Shown here one piece after another: positions 12,501 to 21,849 of a stretch of DNA of 64,000 bases. Both the position numbers and the translations under genes were made by a program. The notes below the pieces were generated by a model that saw nothing but the letters and a program-made list of their open reading frames with translations, was not told the DNA's origin and did no database searches. The stretch lies in assembly GCA_021234155.1 (NCBI GenBank), contig JAJEKV010000026.1, forward strand, positions 17,264,468 through 17,328,467, read 5' to 3'. This stretch comes from Isoetes taiwanensis (taxonomy: Eukaryota; Streptophyta; Lycopodiopsida; Isoetales; Isoetaceae). Position 1 is the first letter of the stretch. Each line of letters starts with the position of its first letter.

Positions 12501-13619
12501 TTTAAATTTGTCCTTGGTAATGACCTATAGGCTTTAGCCAAAATTGAAGATAAATTGACTTTAAATAGATAAGAAAATAATGTTGCAACAACAAAGCATT
12601 GCCATTATTTTTGTGCAAATAGGTAAAAAATACGGTGAGGAAAAAGTATAGCATCAACGGCTGGGATGAATGGGAAATAAATGGTCGAGATTGTGATCCG
12701 GTGCTTTGACGTTATTGGCCACAGCGGAGATTCAGGAGGCAAAACCCTCTTTTGTTTCATTTTGCCGCCTCCTGTTGCGCGCCTTTTAAACCGTGGTCCT
12801 TGCAAGTTCTATCAATCCGACCGTTGCTGACCGTTGGATCAAGGTAAGGTTATTTTCCATAATCATCAGAATATTCGCTTTTAAAGAATATTCCAGTGAT
12901 TATCCTGATAATCTCGCGAATATTCTTTTCAACAATAGATACTGTCGCAGATTCTGGCATAGCTCTGTTTCAAGTCTGTTCCGGCATGGCATGGCTCTGT
13001 TCCGGCATATCTGTTCTGGCATAGCTATTGCTTCATAAGTGCCATGTTTTGAACCATATTTTTCCAGAATAGAATGGGCCTTTTGCTCTGCAGGACCTGT
13101 GAAAAAAATCGGCAAAATACCCCTTAGAAAGGGCTGTTCAATCAGTCAGGGACCAAAGCCAAAGCCATGCCCAAAAAAACTATGGTTACGGCTATGGAAT
13201 CGGAGTAGAATAAGCTCGAAGTCGTTTTCAGAGGTCGGATGTGGTTGGAAAAAGGATGCAAGGCAGATTACGCTGCAGAAATGCAAAAGCCCAGCAAAGG
13301 GAGCTCCAGTTGTTTGATTTTGTAGATCTGGAGCACTTTTCCTTTGCGACCGCTTCATACCTTCCAAAATTATCTTCTTCATTTCGTTTCAGGGAAAACT
13401 CGGACCACAGGCTTGAACCCAAACATGATGCTAAGGAGTCTAAACCCACCTGGGAGTAACGCTGTTGCAACTCCATAGCTCCAGAGATGGTGATCCATTC
13501 AGTGCAGCATTTTGGAAGTAAAAAAAGAAGCCAAATACAAAGGAATTGGCAGAAACCACAAACTGGTAACAGCGACAGAACAAGCTTTCTTAAGAACTTG
13601 CTCGGACCTCGGTTTAAGG
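9590..13619. other. CACTA interior, unassigned
   Basis: Mostly AT-rich DNA with no supported gene. Notable words are a 9-bp stem 'gaccgagtt..aactcggtc' at about 11607-11631 and two related paragraphs near 12270-12330 and 12640-12720 ('gccgagattgtgatcc', 'gtcgagattgtgatcc', each followed by '..ttattggcc'), indicating an old duplication. The ORFs at 9925-10137 and 10911-11261 show no motif. The stretch 12780-13480 is open in several frames without a recognisable product. Confidence 0.4.
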
Positions 13620-13720
13620 GAGGTCAACCCTCCCCTCTCGGGGATTATGGCAACAACCCTCTCGGCCTCCCGGCCTCGAGGGTTATTTGCCATAATCCCC
13701 TTGAGGGGAGGGTTAACCTC
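13620..13720. repeat. 101-bp foldback hairpin
   Basis: Arms 13620-13653 and 13687-13720 (34 nt each) are inverse complements at about 31 positions. The 33-nt centre also folds (AACCCTC...GAGGGTT), so nearly the whole segment forms one stem. It resembles a foldback MITE or a long-stem small-RNA precursor; nothing in the sequence decides between these. Confidence 0.75.
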
Positions 13721-13938
13721 CTCTTCTCTCCTTCGATTTCTTTTTTCTCTCTTCCTATTCTTGATCTTCCTGATGTGGGGATAGCGCAGTGGCTATGGCC
13801 TAGTTTTTTCTAGAACAGAGCAAAGGCGGTCATGGAGAGCCCGGATTTACAGCTAAATGGACGGAGTAACAGGGAATGCCGGATTTACAGCAAAAGGTAC
13901 AGTTCTGATTGAAGTACATCCGCTTTCCATTCGGAATC

Positions 13939-14208
13939 ATGGAGCATGGATTTTTCCAAATGCCTCTACATTACCCTAAATATAGTCGACCACAGTATGA
14001 GGCCATGCCGGAATGGCAGCTTGATCGGTTGATTGAGGAATATGGCTTTGCAGGAAAAGAGGGATTTCGCAATCGGTTCTTTTATTTGGAATATCTAGGC
14101 TTCTTTGCGCCTTCTTTGCCTAGAATATGGTTGTTTGATGGAGATTTCGGCAAAATATATACTCTGCTTTTCCATATCAGGGGCACTCCAGGCTTTCCAT
14201 TCGGGTAG
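13939..14208 (+). CDS. DUF7722-like small plant protein, probably captured fragment
   Basis: The ORF of 89 codons from the ATG at 13939 starts MEHGFFQMPLHYPKYSRPQY and continues EAMPEWQLDRLIEEYGF. The pattern FQMPLHYPxYxxxDYExMPEWxLDxLLxxYG is what I know from small plant proteins of the DUF7722 type, whose function is unknown. After about residue 48 the expected C-terminal block is replaced by unrelated sequence, so this is a partial copy. An in-frame ATG upstream at 13909 is possible but not needed. It lies inside the CACTA element, so it is probably cargo. A ~115-bp duplication follows at about 14277-14460 ('aggtttacatct' to 'catagcaaagctta'). Confidence 0.5.
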   Translation: MEHGFFQMPLHYPKYSRPQYEAMPEWQLDRLIEEYGFAGKEGFRNRFFYLEYLGFFAPSLPRIWLFDGDFGKIYTLLFHIRGTPGFPFG

Positions 14209-14460
14209 CATATAACCGGATTCACAAATTTCGTCTTGAGCGTCGCATCTCCATCCAGTTTTTCGGAGGCGAGGAGATATCCTTTCAGGTTTACATCTCT
14301 GCGGTTTGATTCCGCCATAGCAAAGCTTACGGTTTTGATCTTTGCAAAAAAGAAAACGGTTCGAGAGGTAAAATTCATGGCCCAAGTCATTTGAAATCCT
14401 TTCCAGGTTTACATCTTTGCATCTGTATCTCCATAGCAAAGCTTATGGTTTATTCGGGGT

Positions 14461-15039
14461 TTGATTTTGAAATATTATTCAACTTAGTGGGTGCCCTCGG
14501 GAGCAGCTTATTCTTAGCCATAGGCGTTTTGCGAGCAATCCCTCGCGAGCTTTCATCCATTTCCAAAACCCGAGATATAAGATCGCCCAAATCCAAGTTT
14601 AGCATGCACGCTTAAGATCGTCCATGTTTTTGAAAATACGCATTTAGGATTTGCAGAGGCTAGGTCGAGGAAGCATTGGTGAAACGCATGATGCTCTACA
14701 TTTACACGGGTCTACATTTGCGTGATTTGAGGTTACGCTTTCGGTTTATCTGTTAGCCATAATCGATCCTTGAGAAAATTTTGCTTAAAGCGACTATTAC
14801 CCCAATGAGATTTTTTTCTTTCTTTGCATTGTTTGTGGATTTTCCATGTTGAATAATGGCCTCAATATTTTCGACCATGGAAGCCTATGTACACCATTGA
14901 AATGTTATTTATCATTTCCATTCGAAATGATGTGAGCCACCAATCTGAAAGAATTTGTGGAATATTTTGTGGATCAGTGGTGAGGAATAAAAATTAAACA
15001 AGACGCCAGAATTTAATACTTTGAAAAAGATGTTAAAAA
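14461..15039. other. CACTA interior, no gene seen
   Basis: AT-rich sequence; one short ORF (14391-14615) has no recognisable motif. Confidence 0.4.
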
Positions 15040-15722
15040 CCTTGTAAAACCACGCCATTTAGAATTGCGTCCTTTATTATGTTTCTAAAACCACCGCATA
15101 TATTGTTTTGAAAAAATAACACCTAAAGATCTTTACTTTTATAAAGAACTACATGTATATTGTTTAGGAAAAACGACACCTAAAGATCTTTACTTTTATA
15201 AAGACTTACATGTGATTTGTATGTAAAGCTATATATCAAAATTTCTTCTTATCAGAAAAACATTGCTGGAAAACAATAGCTATTTTAAACCACATATCAT
15301 TTTTCGTGAAAATCAATACTTGGAAACAATATAGCTAAGAAAAAAACCCAGAAAACTACGTGTAGTTTCTAGCAAAATCGGACAAAATTCTCTACGTGGT
15401 TTTTTAGTGTTGTTTTTCTGCAAAACAACAGTTAAAAGCAACATGTGGACCTTTTAAGTTTATTGAGAACGACATATCTACTTTTTAGGAAAACAACACT
15501 TGAAAACTATAGCTACTTTTAAAAAACAACATGTAGAAACACATGTTAATTTCTACGCGTAGATAATTTTGACAAAATTCTACGTGTAGATTTTTTTCGA
15601 AAAAAACTACATGTATAAAAATTTTACTAAAAACTACACGTCATTTCTAGCAAATCCGGACAAAAAACAACACGTAGTTTTTTGGTGTTGTTTTTTCGCA
15701 AAAAAGACACTGAAAAACAACA
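15040..15722. repeat. CACTA right subterminal repeat tract
   Basis: Degenerate A-rich units built on 'aaaacaacatgtag', 'aaaactacatgta', 'acacctaaagatctttacttttataaaga' (twice, about 15119 and 15177) and 'gacaaaattctacgtgta'. These are mostly the inverse complements of words in the left tract at 6040-6790, as expected for opposed subterminal regions of one element. Confidence 0.7.
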
Positions 15723-15749
15723 TGTGGACCCAGTTTTGGGGTGGTAGTG
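15723..15749 (-). repeat. CACTA terminal inverted repeat, right
   Basis: 27 bp ending TTTTGGGGTGGTAGTG, followed by CCA at 15750-15752. Confidence 0.88.
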
Positions 15750-17160
15750 CCATTGGCAGAGCCAAATCGCGATTCCGGAGAGGGGAGGTCGCCCGTCCGT
15801 CCCCGGGGCCTTGGGGAGAGGAAATTCGGGGCAAGCAGCTTCCGGGGGGATTTTAGGGTCCGTGCTCTGGCGTCAACACCCCCACTCCACGTCAAGTCAC
15901 GGCGCAAGGTCCCGGCCGAATCTGACAAGGAGAGTGCCTCCAAAACGTAAACCATGTGGGTTGTCAGGTTCTAGAAGGGTTTGCGTTTTGGGGGCCGAGA
16001 CTTGGTCTGTTGCACTAGAGACGGAGCAAGGGGAACTGACGGAGCAGAGTTTGGGCCTGTCCTCCTCCCGATGTGGCAAATAGAAGTCGGGGGGCGCTTT
16101 TGCAGTGGCAAGACATTCATAAATTCACAATTAATGCATTGTACGAAAATAAATTCTGATTTTTTGCTGACGTGACATCTCACAATAAAATCCTAAAGTA
16201 CTAGGGCCTGGACTATGAAGTCGGTGTAGGCTGTGAAGAATCCGAGGAGGTCGGGTGGTCTTCTGGCCACGGAACTTGGTCCCTAGGGCAATGTCGACGT
16301 TCTGAGTCCATTGGCTTGTGATGATGGTTGTGTTTCAGTATCAAGGCATATGGATAGAGAGAATGCCCCTGTTCAACGGACTGCTCCCTAAAGCTATTTG
16401 ACATGGATGGCATAACTAACTTGTAATGAACTGGTTTTGTTTCTCAGAAACAATTGTACCTTGATGAAAGATTGCTTCATAGTTTCCAAGTGGAAATTTT
16501 TTTAATGTATCCGCACCGCCTTGTTGCCCCCCTGGTCAAAGACTCGCCTTTTTTCGATGCACACTCTTTTAGTTATGCATTTTATTGCATTTATGGTTCA
16601 TAAATTCGTAGTTAATGCATGGCATGGAATTAAATTATGGTTTTTGGTCAGCTGGCTTCCATGGTCATCACCCGGCATACGAGGAAAATTTCCAAAATTT
16701 TTTGGATAAGGTCCGGACCAAGCGTTGGGGTTAGAACGGTCGGGCAGCCCGTTGTTGGGCAAGCATGACCGGCACCCTTCCCAAGTCAAAAACAAGGCGA
16801 GGACTTTGAATGGCCACCTCGGTGGGGAGAGTCCCGTCCCAGAGGCGGACTCCAAAAGCGTTCTCGAGGCGACTGTCCTGGCGCACCCCCGGGGATCAGT
16901 ATGCTAATGAACACCCTCCCGAGGCTCAGTTCTCCTATATATCCGACCGTTGAATCCTCCGTTAAAGGATCCAGCTCCGAGCAGGACCAAAAAAATCCAA
17001 GATCGATCCGGGAGAACCTGTCAAACCGCGAAGCGTCCTGGGGCGACCGTCCCCAGGAACGGCGATTCGACTTCGCTCATACAATTTTCGCTGGTAGTAA
17101 TAGAATCCGGAATGTGATTGACTGCATGCATGCCTCAGGACTGTTCAAATAAGCCTAGGG
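15750..17160 (+). repeat. Continuation of the ~1.09-kb array, right of the CACTA insertion
   Basis: At 15750 the interrupted unit resumes with CCATTGGC.. and carries the markers 'gttctagaagggtttgcgtt' (15970) and 'gtggtcttctggccacgg' (16256). 16316-16436 repeats the paragraph seen at 2066-2180 ('cttgtgatgatggttgtg'). 16590-17150 is a strongly diverged unit; in it the block read elsewhere as 'cccctatccggccgttgg' is 'tcctatatatccgaccgttg', which contains a TATA-like word. This copy may be closer to the ancestral form. Confidence 0.75.
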
Positions 17161-17199
17161 ACAAACTTTAATGAGCATCACATTAAAAAAAGATGCAAA

Positions 17200-17320
17200 A
17201 AAAATAACGTCGCTATAACAAAATACGTCGCGGGGACGTCGCATGCGACGTAAAACCGTATTTATACGGATTTGAAATAACGTCGCATGCGTCGTATGCG
17301 ACGCTCTGTAATTTTTTGAA
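17200..17320. repeat. CGTCGCATGCGACG palindrome cluster
   Basis: Contains CGTCGCTATAACAAAATACG (also at 1214), then several CGTCGCATGCGACG-type palindromes spaced by AT-rich text. CpG density is far higher than in its neighbours. It is related in style to 26300-26790. Confidence 0.55.
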
Positions 17321-17475
17321 CCCGCGGGCGGCCGGCTTTTCCGGAACTTCTTTTTGCCCTACTTTCTTCGAGCTTTTTGGGCGATCTGCGGCGCTACTAC
17401 CCTGATCGACCTGCAAGCAACTATTCTAAGGTTAGTATATCATATTTTTTAGATTGAATAGGTTTTTTGGATTGA

Positions 17476-18270
17476 ATGGTGCATGCCCAACCTTCCTCTT
17501 TTTTTGGTTTCCTTTCCTTCCTCTTCTTCTTTGTTCTTGATTTTTTTTCTTCCCATTCTTCCATGCCTCATTCATTCTTCCTCCTTCTTTCTTCCTCATG
17601 CTTCATTTCTTCCTCATTCTTCCTCATGCTTCATTTCTTCCTCCTTCTTCCATGCTTCATTCTTTCCTCATTCTTTCTTCCCATATTTCTTCTTTCCTCA
17701 TTTCTTTCTCATCTTTCTCATTCTTTCTTCCTCATTCTTTCTCATTTCTTTCTTCCTCATGCTTTCTCATTCTTTATTCCTCACTCTTTCTCATTCTTCC
17801 TCATTCTTTCTCATTTCTTGCTTTCTCATTTCTTTCTCATGCTTTCTCATTTCTTTCTCATTTCCTCATTCCTCATTCTTTCCCCTCCCTTCCCTCATTT
17901 CTTTCTTCTCTTCCCTTCCTTATTCTTCATTTTTTTCATTTCTTATTCTTCATTCTTTTTAATTTCATTTCTTCATTCTTCATTTGTTTCTTATTCTTCA
18001 CATTTCTTCCTCACTTTCCATTCGATCCTTTTCTTTCCCTTCCCTTATTTCTTCCTTCCATTCTATTCCCTTCCCTTCTCTTATTTCCTCTTATTTTTCT
18101 TCATTCTTTCTTGTTTCTTCTCTTATTTCTTCTCTATTCTATCCTTATTTCTTCCCTTCTATTCTCTTATTTCTTTCTCTTGTTTTATTTCTATCTCTTG
18201 TTTTCTATCCCCCCCCTTTTTTTTTTCCTTTCTTTCTTCTTGATCTTTTTCTTCTTTGTTCTTATTCTTC
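17476..18270 (+). repeat. Polypyrimidine (TTCCTCAT)n-like tract
   Basis: About 800 bp of nearly pure pyrimidines built from TTTCTCAT, TTCCTCAT and TTTCTTCC words. The long Phe/Ser/Leu-rich ORFs in all three frames are a by-product of the composition and are not genes. Confidence 0.85.
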
Positions 18271-18420
18271 TAATGCTTTGTTACTTACATTTTCTTGACT
18301 TTCTATTACGATTTGGACCCGGCGGGGATCTTGTACACGCGGCGTCCTTCTTTTGATAAGTAGTTGATCGTGACTTGCATTTTATTTTTATAGTTTTAAG
18401 TAGGTTAAAACAATTGATGG

Positions 18421-18995
18421 AGTGGCTTGTTCAAGGGCACGGGTCGGCTCCACCTAGAGTGGGGAGGACCATGTACGGGGTTGAAGTCCACTTTCACTAC
18501 AATCATAAATGTTTCCTAGGTTAATGAGTGGCTTGTTCAAGGGCACGGTCGGCTCCACCTAGAATGGAGAGGACCACGTAACCGGGTTCAAGTCCACTTA
18601 CAGTTACACTTTTTATTTTTTAGGTTTAAAATAAAATTGTAGTGGCTTGTTCAAGGGCACGGTCGGCTCCACCTTGCGTGGAGAGGACTAGGTGTCCGGG
18701 TCCAAGTCCACTTTTCTTCTCATTCTTAGGTAGATGTGGCTACGGCAAGGACATGGTCGGCTCCACCGCGAGTGGGGAGGACCAGGTGTTCGGGCCTTAG
18801 TTCACGTTTATTGTCAATTTTAGCTAGAGGTAGCTAGGGCAAGGACATGGTCGGCTCCACCATGAGTGGAGGGGACCAGATGTTCGGGCCCTAGTCCCAC
18901 ATTTCTTATTTTTTTTTTAGGTAGAGGTGGCTAGGGAAAGGGCATGGTCGGCTCCACCATGAGTGGGGAGGACCACGTGTTCGGGTCCTAATCAT
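18421..18995 (+). repeat. Six-copy tandem repeat (95-114 bp), tRNA-like boxes
   Basis: Units start at about 18421, 18527, 18641, 18735, 18830 and 18926. Each has a conserved ~75-bp core ('gtggcttgttcaagggcac', 'ggtcggctccacc', 'gtgggGAGGACCA', then 'gggttcaagtccact') and a variable AT-rich spacer. The core begins AGTGG and ends CCACT, so its ends can pair. GGGTTCAAGTCC resembles a Pol III B box and TGGCTTGTTCAAGG a weak A box. Canonical tRNA T-arm pairing is not complete, so this is at best tRNA-derived (SINE-like). The last three units are more diverged. Confidence 0.75.
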
Positions 18996-19735
18996 ACTCT
19001 AGCCTAATCCAGCCGATCTAATCTAGTCTATCTAGCTTATTCCATCAGTCCAAAGCCTCCTCTATTATCTAGCCAAATCTAGCTTTTGATCCGAGTAAGG
19101 GTCTATTCGCACCCATGGTCAAGTTTAGTTAATTATTTTTATCGTTAAGTTGATTCCCTTCACACCAGTGCTAGTTAAAAAAAATAGGTTAGGCTAACTT
19201 AATGTAATACTAATTCGCACTAAAAGCTTTGGTAAAAAAATAACTTAACTAATTAACTAAAGTATTTCGAACATGTCTAGTTAAGTTAGCCAAAGGCATA
19301 AAAAATTATAAGCACAATTAACTCAACTTAAAGTGACCTCTATAGTGCTAATTTCTAATTGCGTTATTTTTTAGTTAATTTTGCTAACTAATCCGAACAA
19401 GGTCTTGAAGATAAGTTTAGGTAGTGTTTTTGGTTAAAAAAGTTAACTAAATTTCGGGACTATCTGCTAACTAATAAACTAGTAATACGAATGTAAATTG
19501 ACCGTGGGTCTGAATACCCTAATCTAACCTATTTAGTTTTTCTTGTTTCTTCTTCTTCTTTTTTTCTTGCTTTTGGGGGATCGGATAAGGTATTAGTCGC
19601 CATAGTGCGTGTTATAAGTAATGATTATATGGTCTGCATACATGTTTGATATTGTCAGACTATGTTGCATTTACTTTGTGCATGCTTGGCTTTTGTATTC
19701 ATTATTTTGTTTTGTTTGTAGGCATAAAAATGGCC
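18996..19735. other. No gene seen
   Basis: AT-rich DNA with many TTAACTAA / AGTTAACT words around 19120-19480. No coding support. Confidence 0.5.
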
Positions 19736-21251
19736 TCAGTAAGGACAGAGATGCTTAGTGAAATTAGGCGCATCCTCATCAATCAAATATGCACACTGAC
19801 CCAGGCCGGAACGACATATGGAAACCGGATGATCAATTAACCGTTTTGTAGCATCAGTTGAGAAAGAATGTCGGTCTGAATTATGTGGGAGGTGGCCAGA
19901 GCATGAGTCTGAGTTGGAAGATATGATGAGAAAGAACTTAAAGTCTTGGGTTTGCAATCCTGAGCCAGAATTGAGGATGCTACTTAAGTATAAAGTGCCA
20001 CTTATGAGCCCCTATGCTGAGGCATACGTGGGACGATGGGCTAATTCGTGGCGAAGTGCAAAAGGTCCGACGCGAAAGATCACAAGATGGCGATGCTAGT
20101 CTCAATTCTCGAGCAGTGAAGGAGTTAGATAGTCTTATCCATGGTGGGAGCTCTATTGGTGCAGGGGCTAGATTATCATTACATGCTCATGATAAATGTG
20201 CTGCATTTATTTGACATTCCCGTGGATGCTTTGTTGGAGTTGTAAAGTGCATTGGTAGTAAACAAGACTGCCAGATATACCAAATCCAGATCTTGGGAAC
20301 CCTGTACTTTAATCAAGATGATTATTATACTGGCATTGTGTGGAGAGGCCAAGATAGAGCTGCATCATGGTTGTTGGCTGACAAGTATATCCGTTTCAAG
20401 AGCCCAAGTCCAGCATTGGCCACACCCCTTGGACTTGCCCCTGAGGTCTTTTGTGGAGATGAGCCACAGGGACCAATGGTAGTCTTGCCATTCATGAATG
20501 GAGGAACCTTTGCAGAATTACTTGACCATCTTCCGAGCCAATTCTCTTCTTATAGGAGATGGTCAAATGCAATGCATAGTGCTCCAAGAAGGGAAGTGTG
20601 GAGTGGAAAGCCAAAATGAGACTCGTGTATAAGCACGTCCTTAAATAGCTCTCGCTCTTTGCGAAGGAGTCTATGCCATCCACGCTCCAAAGTTGACACA
20701 CACAAAGCTCAATTGCAAAAGGGTCAAACTCCATTTTGATGACTCCCTTACAAATGTGTGGGTGGCTATTGGTGATTGGGACACGGCCCTCCGTTTTTTT
20801 TGCAAGGAGCGAATGCCCAAATTGAAGAGCCGTTATACACTACAAGATGGAAGCAGTCGATATCCTTGGTGGGAGAAGAGAGTTTTACATCATCATCAGA
20901 TGACCAAGCATCATGGGGGCATGAGATATCGACATTATATATTCCTTGGGCTACATTTACGAGATGCTCCTTTGATTTTGTCCAGTGCAATGCGGCTTTA
21001 TGGGGTTGTGTGTTGAGATAAACCCAACCGACCGATACTCTAGCACATTGGACATCATCCAACATATGAAGGTCCAAATGATGATGGATAGAGAGCCGGT
21101 GCACGTGGATCGCCCATCTATTGCTCGCGTCGTCGATGTGTTCAAAACAGCAGGGCTTTCTTCTGATATAGTTGTGAGAGAGAGACGACATATGAAGTGT
21201 GGTGATCCACTTGAGATGGCTAAGCTACTGTTAAATGCTTGCAAGAAGTGA
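19736..21251 (+). pseudogene. Decayed protein-kinase-like gene
   Basis: Switching frames gives kinase-like blocks in the correct order. 20453-20540 reads 'GPMVVLPFMNGGTFAELLDH', resembling the hinge and alpha-D segment. About 20769-20789 reads IGDWDTA, in the place of the DFG motif. Near 20927-20975 comes 'DIIYSLGYIYEMLL', like the alpha-F segment (DIYSLGxxxxEML). From 21020, 'INPTDRYSSTLDIIQHM' is like the subdomain XI arginine region. The frame ends ..LLNACKK at 21249-21251. Several frameshifts and stops separate the blocks, and I cannot identify the ATP-binding lysine or HRD motif with certainty. The family call is an inference from motif order. Confidence 0.45.
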
Positions 21252-21414
21252 TTAATATAATTTTGTCTTCCTATTTGAGGCTTGTTGCAACCAATAAATG
21301 TTTTTTATTCAAAATTACTAATGAAAAAAGTAATTTATTAATCAAAAAAATTATTATTAATGGTAAATAAATTATTAATCATAACTTGTAGATAAAGTGT
21401 CGCTACAGACGTCA

Positions 21415-21720
21415 AACCCTAGGTTTTGTGTGCTACATCATCAAACCCTAGATTGTAAATGCCATGTGGCACAATCTAGGGTTTGATGATGTGGCACACG
21501 CAAGCTAGGGTTTGATGACATGGCACTTACTATGATGTGGCAATAGGAAGTCGCCACGCGGCGATGACACAACCTAGGGTTTGATGATGTGCCACACGCA
21601 ACGTAGGGTTTCATGATGTGGCACTAAAAATGCCACGTGGGATAATTTAGGGTTCGGTGTATGACATGATACATGGCCTGATAATATGGCAACCTAGAGT
21701 TTGATATGCACCCCATACAT
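21415..21720. repeat. Repeats and foldback of 'ctagggtttgatgatgtggcac'
   Basis: The word CTAGGGTTTGATGATGTGGC and variants occur at least five times in one orientation. An inverse copy at about 21418-21453 lets 21418-21511 fold into a stem of roughly 36 bp around 'aaatgccatgtggc'. Non-coding. Confidence 0.65.
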
Positions 21721-21849
21721 ATATAAGAGATACTTTTCTAATATAAATAAGAAGATAAGAATATAAATTTAGGTATTTATTCAAAGACACTTGTTCAAAG
21801 CTTTTCTCTCGCTAATTCTCGTTATGTTCAAATTAATATATATAGTCAT

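Larger units (their letters stand above)
6013..15749. mobile_element. CACTA (CMC/EnSpm) DNA transposon, probably non-autonomous
   Basis: The element starts CACTACCACCCCAA and ends with the inverted form. The 27-bp termini (6013-6039 and 15723-15749) match at 25 positions. A 3-bp CCA duplication flanks it, as expected for CACTA elements. Both ends carry degenerate subterminal repeats (6040-6790 and about 15040-15722), the usual binding region for TNPA-type proteins. No TNPD/TNP2-like transposase ORF is visible across 9.7 kb. The interior instead holds a Ty1/copia relic, exon-like fragments, a DUF7722-like ORF and foldback hairpins, suggesting an element mobilised in trans that has picked up host DNA. 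The ends and target duplication are seen directly; cargo capture is inferred. Confidence 0.88.

Noticed and set aside
13785-13815. tRNA-like phrase 'ggggatagcgcagtggctat'
   Set aside because: Resembles an A box, but no B box or cloverleaf follows within tRNA distance.
17476-18356. Long overlapping ORFs rich in Phe, Ser and Leu
   Set aside because: Composition artefact of the (TTTCTTCC)-type tract; open in all plus frames.
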